Below, in pieces: positions 50,895-58,828 of a stretch of 64,000 nucleotides of DNA. Both the position numbers and the translations under genes were made by a program. Below the pieces are notes generated by a model. The model searched no databases. It saw only the letters and a program-made list of their open reading frames with translations, and had not been told where the DNA came from. The stretch comes from Ottowia beijingensis (GTDB taxonomy: Bacteria; Pseudomonadota; Gammaproteobacteria; Burkholderiales; Burkholderiaceae_C). The DNA is taken from positions 2,728,001 to 2,792,000 of the forward strand of contig NZ_JACCKX010000001.1 in the NCBI RefSeq assembly GCF_013423955.1. Reading direction: 5' to 3'. How positions within the stretch are numbered: position 1 is the stretch's first letter; every line of letters starts with the position of its first letter.

Positions 50895-52106
50895 TCAAGG
50901 CCGCCCCGCCAGCTGCGCCGCGACGGCGCGCTTGAACGGCGTCACGCGCTCGGCCACGCGCAGCACGGCGTCGCGCAGCAGGCGCGCGGGCGGCGCATCG
51001 GCCGTGTACAGCGTGGCGACCAGGCGCGTGGCCTCGTACAGCGGCCGCGTGGCCAGGCGGTGTGTGCGCTGGTAGCGCGCCAGTGGCTCGGGCGCGCCGA
51101 TGTCACGGCCGGCGGCGTGGGCGGCCAGCAGCTCGCGCGACAGCGCTTCCACGCTCAGCAGCCCGAAGTTGAAGCCGTGCGCCGTCACCGGGTGCATGCC
51201 CACCGCCGCATCGCCCACGCAGGCAAAGCGCGGCGCCACCAGCCGGTGCGGGTACACGCCCACCAGCGGGTAGGCGTGGCGCGTGCTGGTCAGGCGCATC
51301 GCGCCCAGCCGCCCGTCGAAGCGGCGCGTGATCTCGGCGCTGAAGGCGGCCTCGTCCAGCGCCAGCAGCGGCTCGATCTGCTGGTGCGGCAGCGTCAGCA
51401 CCACCGAGGCGCGGTGCGCGCCGGTGGCCGGGTCGTCGTTCATGGGCAGCAGTGCCAGCGTCTGGCCGTGGCCGAACCATTCCCAAGCCGCGTGGTGGTG
51501 CGGCAGCGCGTGCGTGAACTGGCTCACCACCATGCTGCGGCCAAAGTCGTGCATGCCCGCGCCGATGCCCACGGCGCGCCGCGTGGGCGAGAAGCGGCTG
51601 TCGGCCGCCACCAGCAGCCGCGCCTGGTGCGTGGCGCCGCTGGCCAGCGTGACCTGCGCCGTGTCGGTGGTCACGTTGACCCGCGCCACGCCGTCGCCGG
51701 CGATCAGCGTGATGTCGCCATGCCGCGCCATGCTGTCCTGCACCGCGTCCCACGCGGCGCGGCGGATCAGGTGGTTGGACACCAGCCAGCCCAGTTCGCT
51801 GCGCGCCGTCAGGCCGTGGCCGATGGTCATGGCGAAAGGCGACGGACCGTTCATCACCTTGGCATCGCGCAGCGGCGCCAGGGCGGCCGGCTGATGGCCT
51901 TCGATGCGCTGCCACAGGCCAAGGCGCCGCAGCGTCTCGGCCGAAGGCTGGGTCAGCGCGATCTCGCGCCCGTCGAAGGCCGGCTCGGCCATGGCTGCCT
52001 GCGGTTGCTGCTCCACGATGCCGATGGACAAGCCGTGACCCGACAGCGCCTGCGCCAGGCACAGCCCGGCGGGGCCGGCGCCGCTGATGAGAAGGTCGAA
52101 GTGCAT
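50895..52106 (-). CDS. UbiH/UbiF-type FAD-dependent hydroxylase
   Basis: 403 residues. The N-terminal FAD loop is DLLISGAGPAGLCLAQALSG. The DG-type motif region is ARLLVAADSRFSPTR, and the second FAD motif GDAAVGMHPVTAHGFNFGL is characteristic of the ubiquinone-biosynthesis hydroxylases UbiH, UbiF, UbiI and VisC. It probably hydroxylates an ubiquinone precursor; which ring position cannot be told. Start 52106 (MHFDLLISG) is chosen because the FAD loop must be near the N-terminus. Confidence 0.87.
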   Translation of the reverse strand: MHFDLLISGAGPAGLCLAQALSGHGLSIGIVEQQPQAAMAEPAFDGREIALTQPSAETLRRLGLWQRIEGHQPAALAPLRDAKVMNGPSPFAMTIGHGLTARSELGWLVSNHLIRRAAWDAVQDSMARHGDITLIAGDGVARVNVTTDTAQVTLASGATHQARLLVAADSRFSPTRRAVGIGAGMHDFGRSMVVSQFTHALPHHHAAWEWFGHGQTLALLPMNDDPATGAHRASVVLTLPHQQIEPLLALDEAAFSAEITRRFDGRLGAMRLTSTRHAYPLVGVYPHRLVAPRFACVGDAAVGMHPVTAHGFNFGLLSVEALSRELLAAHAAGRDIGAPEPLARYQRTHRLATRPLYEATRLVATLYTADAPPARLLRDAVLRVAERVTPFKRAVAAQLAGRP

Positions 52107-52326
52107 GGCCGACGAGGATAGGCGCCGCGGCATCGGCCGGCATTGACCCCAGTCAATCGCGGCCGCGTGTGCTGCGGGCGCGCCCGAGGCCGCTGGCACC
52201 GCTGTCCAGCACGGCTGGCTGTTACATACTCCCCTATAGGTGGACCGCAAACGCCCGTCTATAAAGCGATTCAACTGCATACTCCAAACAAGTCAACGGC
52301 TGGACAAGGCGACGTCGCCGGTGATG
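52107..52326. repeat. Spacer with a worn family C repeat
   Basis: ACATACTCCCCTATAGG (from 52225) and GCATACTCC (to 52285) are the GGAGTAT boxes of a family C element in minus orientation; its central palindrome is degraded. GGCCGGCATTGACCCCAGTC lies just upstream of the UbiH-type gene. No gene is visible. Confidence 0.5.
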
Positions 52327-52779
52327 TCAGCCCGCCGCCATGGCCGCATTCGCCATCGCCTGCAGGCGCTCGCGCACCGACGCCGGGAGCGGCGCGACGC
52401 GGCGCGTCTGGCGGTCGATGAACACGATGCCGGTCTTGCCCAGCGCCACTTCGCGCCCGCTCTGCAACTCGCGCATGCGGAATTGCAGGTCGAAGCCGTA
52501 GCGGTTGAAATCGCTGGCCGCCATCTCGATGCGCAGCGTCTCGCCGTGGTAGCCCTCCGATTTGTACTGCGCCATCAGGTCGCCCACCACCACGGCCGTG
52601 CCTTCGATGTGGCCCTCGCGGTAGCCCAGCGCCTGGAAGAAGCGCACGCGCGCCTCCGACACCAGGCTCAGCAGCTGGGCGTTGTCGAGGTGCCCGCCCT
52701 GGTTGACGTGGCTGATGTAGATCTGCACATCGGTGTGAAAGTCGTAGCGCGGCAGCGCGGGGTGGATCAGTCGGGGCAT
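52327..52779 (-). CDS. Hotdog-fold acyl-CoA thioesterase
   Basis: 150 residues. The 4HBT-type hotdog domain has YISHVNQGGHLDNAQLLSLV, SEARVRFFQALGYR and VVVGDLMAQYKSEGY. It should hydrolyse acyl-CoA esters; the specificity is unknown. Start 52779 (MPRLIHPALPRYDFH) fits the family. Upstream lies the thioredoxin-permease pair. Confidence 0.85.
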   Translation of the reverse strand: MPRLIHPALPRYDFHTDVQIYISHVNQGGHLDNAQLLSLVSEARVRFFQALGYREGHIEGTAVVVGDLMAQYKSEGYHGETLRIEMAASDFNRYGFDLQFRMRELQSGREVALGKTGIVFIDRQTRRVAPLPASVRERLQAMANAAMAAG

Positions 52780-52898
52780 GGGCGGCGATTCTGCAGCAGC
52801 GGCTTGGCCAGGCCATTGCCTCAGTCGACAGGGCGCTTGCCACCATGGCCGCAAGCCGCCGATGGCGGGAGAGTCTTGAGTGCGATGCGCGCCACGCG

Positions 52899-53138
52899 TT
52901 AATTCCGTGCTCTCAACAACCCCGCAATCTCCTCCGCCGTCAACACCCGCCCGGTGCTCACCACCTGATCATCGAAGGCCAGGCCGGGCGTGGACATGAC
53001 GCCAGCTTTGGCGATGTCGGCCATGTCGGTGACCTTGACGACTTCGTCGCTGCGGCCGAGATGGGCGACGGCGGCCTGGGCGTTTTCGGCCAGCGCCACG
53101 CAGTGCTTGCAGCCAGAGCCGAGGATCTTGATCTGCAT
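52899..53138 (-). CDS. Small CxxC thioredoxin-like protein (TM0996/redox-active disulfide protein 2 type)
   Basis: 79 residues. A compact thioredoxin fold with the active site CKHC in ILGSGCKHCVALAENAQ and the cis-Pro in VMSTPGLAFDD. Members are regularly encoded next to UPF0718 permeases, as here (34 bases downstream of one). It probably acts with the permease in handling a thiol-reactive metal or metalloid compound, but this is inference. Confidence 0.88.
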   Translation of the reverse strand: MQIKILGSGCKHCVALAENAQAAVAHLGRSDEVVKVTDMADIAKAGVMSTPGLAFDDQVVSTGRVLTAEEIAGLLRARN

Positions 53139-53172
53139 GTGAACTCTCCTTGGGTGGGGTGAAAGCCAGCCC

Positions 53173-54173
53173 TCACACGAACCAGTGCGCGAGGGCGTTG
53201 AACAGGTAGCCGATGACGACGATGCCGCTCGTCACCAGCACGAAGAACAGCACCAGCAGCGGCGTACGCACCACCTGCTTGAGCATGATGAGCGAGGGCA
53301 GCGACAGCGCCGTCACGGCCATCATGAAGGCCAGCACGGTGCCCAGGCCCACGCCCTTGCCGATCAGCGCCTCGGCAATCGGCAGGGTGCCGAAGATGTC
53401 GGCATACATGGGCACGCCCACAGCGGTGGCCAGCGGCACCGACCACCAGTGTTCCTTGCCGAGCAGCGCGGTGATGAAGGGCTGCGGAATCCAGTTGTGG
53501 ATGGCGGCGCCGATGCCGACGCCGACGAGGATGTAGAGCCACACGCGGTGCACGATGTCGCGCACCTGCTCGCGCGCGAAGCGCAGGCGGTCGGGCAAGG
53601 CCAGTGCTTGCTGCGGCACCTCGGCCATCTGGGCCTGGCGCACGAAGTCGGCCACGTGGCGCTCCATGCGCGCGTGGTCGATCACCGTGCCGCCGATCAC
53701 GGCCAGCACGACGCCGACCACGACATAGGCGATGGCGATGGGCCAGTTGAAGATGCTGGCCAGCAGGATGACCGAGGCCAGGTCGACCAGCGGCGACGAG
53801 ATGAGGAACGAAAACGTGGTGCCCAGCGGCAGCCCGGCGCTGGTGAAGCCGATGAACAGCGGGATCGACGAGCACGAGCAGAACGGCGTGATGGTGCCCA
53901 GCAGCGCCCCGGCCAGCCGCGCACTCACGCCGCTCATGCTGCCCAGGATGCGGCGCGTGCGCTCGGGCGGGAAGTAGCTCTGCACCCACGAGATGCCGAA
54001 GATCAGCACCGACAGCAGGATGAAGATCTTGACGACGTCGTAGACGAAGAAATGCACGCTGCCGCCCAGGCGGCTGTTCATGTCCAGCCCCAGGGCCTCG
54101 ACCCCCAGCGCACCAGATCGGACAGCCACTGCATGCGCAGCAACTGGTTGTTGAGCCATTCGAAAACGGACAT
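53173..54173 (-). CDS. UPF0718-family permease (frameshifted near N-terminus)
   Basis: About 333 residues after repair, with 8-10 membrane helices. The hallmark FCSCSSIPLFIGFTSAG contains the Cys pair typical of ArsP/UPF0718 permeases; PLATAVGVPMYADIFGTLP gives the second repeat. A G is missing near 54108 (CGCTGGGGGTCGAGG), which separates MSVFEWLNNQLLRMQWLSDL from VEALGLDMNSRLGG. It precedes the CxxC thioredoxin gene. Some relatives export organoarsenicals; the substrate here is not established. Confidence 0.85.
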
Positions 54174-54184
54174 GGGCGCAGCGT

Positions 54185-54198
54185 GAGTGATTTCACTC
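54185..54198. promoter_or_regulatory. Perfect palindrome upstream of the permease gene
   Basis: GAGTGA-TT-TCACTC, 12 bases before the permease start on the minus strand. Its place and symmetry fit an operator or a leader hairpin. No regulator gene is next to it. Confidence 0.4.
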
Positions 54199-54335
54199 GC
54201 AGCTTAATGGATGGCGGCGTGTGCGTGAGGGCAGGCGCCGCAAGCTGCCAGTGCCGATGCGCGAGTCGCCCCGGTGCTGGTGGGCTTGCTGCCCCGTCGG
54301 CCGCACAAGACGGGCGTACTCGGGATAATCGGGCC

Positions 54336-54935
54336 GTGAACGCCGCTTCTGATTCTTCGGCAGTCGAACCTGCACCCATTCATGCCGCCCGCCCGACCAT
54401 CCGTGTATCGGTCCTGATGCAGCGCGTGCCCAACCACGGCGCCGCCGCGCGCTGGCAGCCTTGGCGCTGGGTGCTGGGTGACGTGGTGCCGCAGCAGCCG
54501 CAGCACGGCGATGCGCCGCACCAGCTGTACGACAACGACAGCGGGCAATGCTGGATCTTTCCCGGCCACACCGTCAGCCTGTTCAAGGACGATGCCGAGG
54601 GCTACTACCTGAACGTGACCACGCCCGCGCCGGGCTGGTTCGTGCTGTGGCGCATGGACGAGACCGCGGAAGGTGGCGAGCCAATACCGCAGCCGCAGGC
54701 CGTCAGCCTGAGCTACCACGACGCCGGCCGCTGGCTGGACGCGCAGGAGACGGTGGAGCAAGTGCCCGCGCCGCCCGAGGTGGTGGAGTGGCTGCGCGCC
54801 TTCGTCGATGCGCACTACCAGCCCGAACCCAAGCGCCGCCAGCGGCCGCAGAGCTTTCAGCCGCTGACGGACCGCTTCGGCAACCCGGCGCGCGTGTCGA
54901 CCGAGCAGAAGCGGCGCGGCGGGGGCGGGGCGTGA
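54336..54935 (+). CDS. DUF3305 protein of formate dehydrogenase cluster
   Basis: 199 residues from a GTG start. The DUF3305 core is IRVSVLMQRVPNHGAAARWQ and GHTVSLFKDDAEGYYLNVTT, then PGWFVLWRMDE. No cofactor motif is visible. The family occurs almost only beside membrane formate dehydrogenase genes together with DUF3306, a polyferredoxin and a TorD-like chaperone, as here. A role in maturation or regulation of that enzyme is inference. Confidence 0.82.
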   Translation: MNAASDSSAVEPAPIHAARPTIRVSVLMQRVPNHGAAARWQPWRWVLGDVVPQQPQHGDAPHQLYDNDSGQCWIFPGHTVSLFKDDAEGYYLNVTTPAPGWFVLWRMDETAEGGEPIPQPQAVSLSYHDAGRWLDAQETVEQVPAPPEVVEWLRAFVDAHYQPEPKRRQRPQSFQPLTDRFGNPARVSTEQKRRGGGGA

Positions 54936-54939
54936 AGCG

Positions 54940-55659
54940 ATGAGCGACGAGCAGAGCGACGGATTCCTGGGCCGCTGGTCGCGCCGCAAGGTGCAGGCGC
55001 GCACCGGGCAGCCGCTGGCCGAGCCAAGCGTGCCGCCGGTGGCGGCTGTGCCGGCACCGGCGCCTGCGGTCGATGACCTGGAGGTTTCCGAGTCCAATCG
55101 GCCTCCAGAGCTCGTTGATACTTCGCAGGCAGCTATCAATAATGAAGCAAAAGAGCCCGCGCCAGCACCGACGCTGGACGACGTGAAGGCGCTCACCATC
55201 GATTCCGACTTCAAGCCCTTCGTGGCGCGCAGCGTGACGCCTGAGGTGCGCAACGCTGCCTTCAAGAAGCTGTTTGCCGATCCGCACTTCAACGTGATGG
55301 ACGGGCTGGACATCTACATCGACGACTACACCCAGCCCGATCCGCTGCCCGCCAGCATGCTCAAGCAGATGGCGAGCGCGAAGTTTCTGCGCCTGGTCGA
55401 GGACGAACCCGAGGTGCCGGGCGATGCGCCCGCGGCCGACGAACCGCCCGTGGCCCAGGTGCCCGCGGAGGGCGCGGCCGAGCAACCCCGCGCCGATGCG
55501 GCCGAGGGCGATGTGGCACAGTCCGACGCATGCAAAGATTTGCCTATGTCGGCCCCGCTGGCCGAACCCACGGGGGCGCCCGCCGATGCGCACCCTGATC
55601 TGCGATTGCAACCAGACGATGCCGCTCGATGCGAAGCGGATCGGCCTGGCGCTGCATGA
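54940..55659 (+). CDS. DUF3306 protein with family A repeat insert
   Basis: 239 residues. Motifs: FLGRWSRRKVQAR at the start and FVARSVTPEVRNAAFKKLFA then DPHFNVMDGLDIYIDDYTQP in the middle, diagnostic of DUF3306. The linker near residues 50-68 (ESNRPPELVDTSQAAINNE) is encoded by a family A repeat (55099-55148). The acidic, proline-rich C-terminal tail overlaps the next gene by 74 bases. Function unknown. Confidence 0.82.
   Translation: MSDEQSDGFLGRWSRRKVQARTGQPLAEPSVPPVAAVPAPAPAVDDLEVSESNRPPELVDTSQAAINNEAKEPAPAPTLDDVKALTIDSDFKPFVARSVTPEVRNAAFKKLFADPHFNVMDGLDIYIDDYTQPDPLPASMLKQMASAKFLRLVEDEPEVPGDAPAADEPPVAQVPAEGAAEQPRADAAEGDVAQSDACKDLPMSAPLAEPTGAPADAHPDLRLQPDDAARCEADRPGAA
55099..55148 (+). 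repeat. Family A repeat inside the DUF3306 gene
   Basis: CGGCCTCCAGAGCTCGTTGA, TACTTCGCAGGCAGCTATCA, ATAATGAAGC. More diverged than the intergenic copies but still with GGCCTCCAG at one end and GCAGCTAT at the other. Read in frame. Confidence 0.6.
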
Positions 55660-57720
55660 GGAGCTGACCCCGCATTCCACGCTGTGCCGCCGCGAGGCGC
55701 CGGCGTTTCAGCGCGCGCTGCAGGGCGGCGAGTCACTGGTGGTGGCCTGCACGCAGGAGCAGCGCCTGTTCGCCGAACTGGCCGACCAGACCGAGGGTGC
55801 GCGCACTTCGGTGATCCGCTTCGTCAACATCCGCGAAACCGGTGGCTGGAGCCGCGACGCGAAACAGGCCACGCCCAAGATCGCCGCGCTGCTGGCGGCC
55901 GCGCGACTGCCCGATCCCGAGCCGGTGCCCACGGTGAACTACCAGAGCGCCGGCCGCCTGCTCATCATCGGCGCGCTCGACGACGCCGAGCGCGCCGCCG
56001 CGCTGGTGCAGGACGTGCTGGACGTGACGCTGTTCACCACCGGCCCCGGCAACGCCGGCGGTGCGCAGGCGCGGCGCTGGCCGGTACTGGGCGGGCAGCT
56101 GAAATCGCTGAAAGGCTGGCTGGGCGCGTTCGACGTCGAATGGTCGGCCAGCAACCCGATCGACCTGGACCTGTGCACGCGCTGCAATGCCTGCGTGGCC
56201 GTGTGCCCCGAGAACGCCATCGGGCTCGACTACCAGATCGACCTGGCGGCCTGCAAGTCGCACCGGGCCTGCGTGGCCGCCTGTACTGCGGCGGGTGCTA
56301 TCGATTTTGACAGGCCGGCGAATCTTCAGCAGGAGCGCTTCGACCTGATCCTGGACCTGCGCGCACCCGACGCCACGCCGACCTTCCTGCAGCACGCGCC
56401 GCCGCAGGGTTATCTAAGGGGGACGGGCGCGACGCCGGCACGCTGCTGAAGCTGCGCGAGCTGGTGGGCGAGTTCGAGAAGCCGCGCTTCGTGCAATACA
56501 AGCCCGCCATCTGCGCCCATGCGCGCAACGAACAGGTGGGTTGCAGCGCCTGCATCGACATCTGCTCGGCCGAGGCGATCAGCAGCGAGAAATCGCAGAA
56601 CCGCGTAAAGGTCAACTTCAACCTGTGCGTGGGCTGCGGCGCCTGCACCACCGTGTGCCCCACGGGCGCCATCACCTACGCCTACCCGCGGGCGCCGGAG
56701 CAGGGCGCGCGCATCAAGACCCTGCTGTCCACCTACGCCGCGGCCGGCGGGCAAGGCGCTGTGCTGTTGCTGCACAGCCAGGACAAGGGCCAGGCGCTGA
56801 TCGACGAGCTGGGCCGCGCCGCGCAGCTCAAGCTGATGCACGGCGTGCCGCACAACGTGCTGCCGCTGGCGCTGTGGCACACGGCCAGCCTGGGGATCGA
56901 CGTGTGGCTCGCCGCCGTCGCCTGGGGCGCCCAGCAGGTGGTGGTGCTGACCACCGACGAGGAGGCGCCGCAGTATCTGGACGGCGTGCAGGCCCAGATG
57001 GACGTGGCCCAGGCGCTGCTGAACGGCCTGGGCTACAGCGGCACGCACCTGAAGCTGCTGCGCGCCAGGACGCCGCAGGATCTGGACCACGCGCTTCAAA
57101 ACCTGAAGCAGACACAGCAGCGCACGCCGCGCGAGCCGGCGCGCTTTGCCTTGGTGCCCGAAAAGCGCAGCACGCTGGAACTGGCGCTGGATCACCTGAT
57201 CGCGCAGTCGCCCTTGAAGGCCGCCGAGCGGCCCGAGGCCATCGCGCTGCCTGCCGCATCGCCCCTTGGCGCCGTGGTGGTCGACCAGGCCAAGTGCACG
57301 CTGTGCCTGTCCTGCGTCAACGCCTGCCCGGCCGCGGCCCTGCAGGACAACGAGGAGCGGCCGGAGCTGCGCTTCATCGAGAAGAACTGCGTGCAGTGCG
57401 GCCTGTGCGTGAGCACCTGCCCCGAGGATGCGATGGCGCTGCTGCCGCGCCTGTCGCTGGCGCCCGAGCGGCGGCAGCCACGCGTGTTGAACGCGGCCCA
57501 GCCCTACGGTTGCATCCGCTGCGGCAGACCCTTCGGCACCGTGCAGGCCATCGAGGCCATGCTGGGGCGACTGGCCGGGCACGCCATGTTCCAGGGCGCG
57601 GCGCTGGAGCGCCTGAAGATGTGCGCCGACTGCCGCGTGATCGACATCTATTCGGCCGACAACGAAGTCGGCATCGACGACGTGGCCGATGGCCGCAACC
57701 TGCAGGGGTGGAAGCCATGA
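55586..57720 (+). CDS. Multi-4Fe-4S polyferredoxin of formate dehydrogenase cluster (frameshifted)
   Basis: About 711 residues after repair. It contains several 4Fe-4S motif pairs: CTRCNACVAVCPENAIGLDY, CKSHRACVAACTAAGA, CSACIDICSAEAI, CVGCGACTTVCPTGAI, CTLCLSCVNACPAAAL and CVQCGLCVSTCPEDAM. Extra Cys pairs lie near the C-terminus (CIRCGRPFG, CADCRVIDIYS). The middle (TLLSTYAAAGGQGAVLLLHS) resembles an MvhD/Rossmann-like domain. A G is missing near 56416 (AAGGGGGACGGG). Probably an electron carrier or assembly factor for the formate dehydrogenase; not a known catalytic subunit. Confidence 0.8.
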
Positions 57721-58333
57721 GCGAGCTGCATCTGTCCGACGAAGGGCTCGACGAGGAAATCGCCCGCGCCGAGGTTTATGGGCTGCTGGCGCAGCTGTAC
57801 CAGGCGCCGCCAGCGCCTGACTTGCTGGCCAACCTGCGCGTGGCCGTGACCGAGGCACCGACCGCCGGCGGCTTTCTCGAAGAGCCCTGGCGCCAGGTGG
57901 TGGGGCGGCGCGCGCGCAGACCGATGCGCAGATCGCCGATGAGTACGACGCGCTGTTCGGCGGCGTCGGCAAGCCCGAGGTGCTGCTGTTCGGCTCGCAC
58001 TACCTCAGCGGTTTTCTGAACGACAAGCCGCTGGCCCAGCTGCGCACCGACCTGGCGCAACTGGGGTTGACGCGCGACGAGGCCCTGGCCGAGACGGAAG
58101 ACCACATCGCCTACCTGTGCGAGGTGATGCGCTACCTGATTGCCGGCGACGACGTGGCCGTGGCCAACCTGACGCAGCAGCAGCGCTTCTTTGCCACGCA
58201 CCTGCAACCCTGGGCGGATCGCCTGTGCGACGACCTGGCGGCGCACCCGGCGGCGCGCTTCTACCGCGCGGTCGCCCAGTTCACCCGTGCGTTCATCAGC
58301 GTCGAGGCGCAGGGCTTCGATCTGACGGCCTGA
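57717..58333 (+). CDS. TorD/DmsD-family molybdoenzyme chaperone (frameshifted)
   Basis: About 205 all-helical residues after repair. The family features are RAEVYGLLAQLYQAPPAPDL at the start, DEYDALFGGVGKPEVLLFGS in the middle and EDHIAYLCEVMRYLI, with QQRFFATHLQPWADRL near the end. It should bind the Tat signal of FdhA (58829) and deliver it with cofactor inserted. A G is missing near 57908 (GTGGTGGGGCGG). The ATG overlaps the previous stop codon. Confidence 0.88.
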
Positions 58334-58564
58334 AAGGTACTGTCCAACGACGCTTTGCGGTACCGTTGAATCATTTGGGTTGTTTGCGCAGCTGTGGCCG
58401 GCGCGAGTTGCTATCAATTGAAAAGCGCTGTCAAACCTATAGACGTTGTTCGCGCTCGGGTTTACACCGACCCGCCGTCGGGGGCTCGTATATCATTCGC
58501 CGTACCAACCCATGTATCAGATTGCATAGGTACGCCTGCGCAGTCCACCACGAGGATCATCGCC
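58334..58564 (+). other. Spacer before the structural formate dehydrogenase genes
   Basis: 231 bases with no gene. It includes TTGCTATCAATTGAAAAGCG, a family A-like remnant, and a less G/C-rich stretch (GTATATCATTCGCC, about 58490) that is the likeliest promoter region for the downstream operon. No clear -10/-35 pair or operator could be fixed. Confidence 0.4.
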
Positions 58565-58780
58565 ATGTCCCGTTCCAACACCGATCACAAGCTCTCGCGC
58601 CGCGTGCTGTTTGCCGGCGCCGGTACCGCCGGTGCAGTGGCAGCGGTGGCCGCCGTGCTGCCCGCCGTGCGCCAGCCGCAGGCCGCCGTGGCCGAGACGC
58701 CGCGCCAGCCGCCCGAGCGCGGCGGCGGCTACGTGCTGAGCGAGCACGTCAAGCAGTACTACAAGACCACGCGCCTCTGA
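58565..58780 (+). CDS. Formate dehydrogenase-associated Tat-signal small protein
   Basis: 71 residues. A twin-arginine signal (LSRRVLFAGAGTAGAVAAVA) is followed by a short hydrophilic tail ending VLSEHVKQYYKTTRL. This matches the small 'formate dehydrogenase region TAT target' proteins found first in these operons. It may be a structural or accessory subunit exported with FdhA. It lies 48 bases before fdhA. Confidence 0.8.
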   Translation: MSRSNTDHKLSRRVLFAGAGTAGAVAAVAAVLPAVRQPQAAVAETPRQPPERGGGYVLSEHVKQYYKTTRL

Positions 58781-58828
58781 GCGCCGGCGTCCCACCCGAT
58801 TCCACCCCCGACCGCGTGAGGGTTCCCC

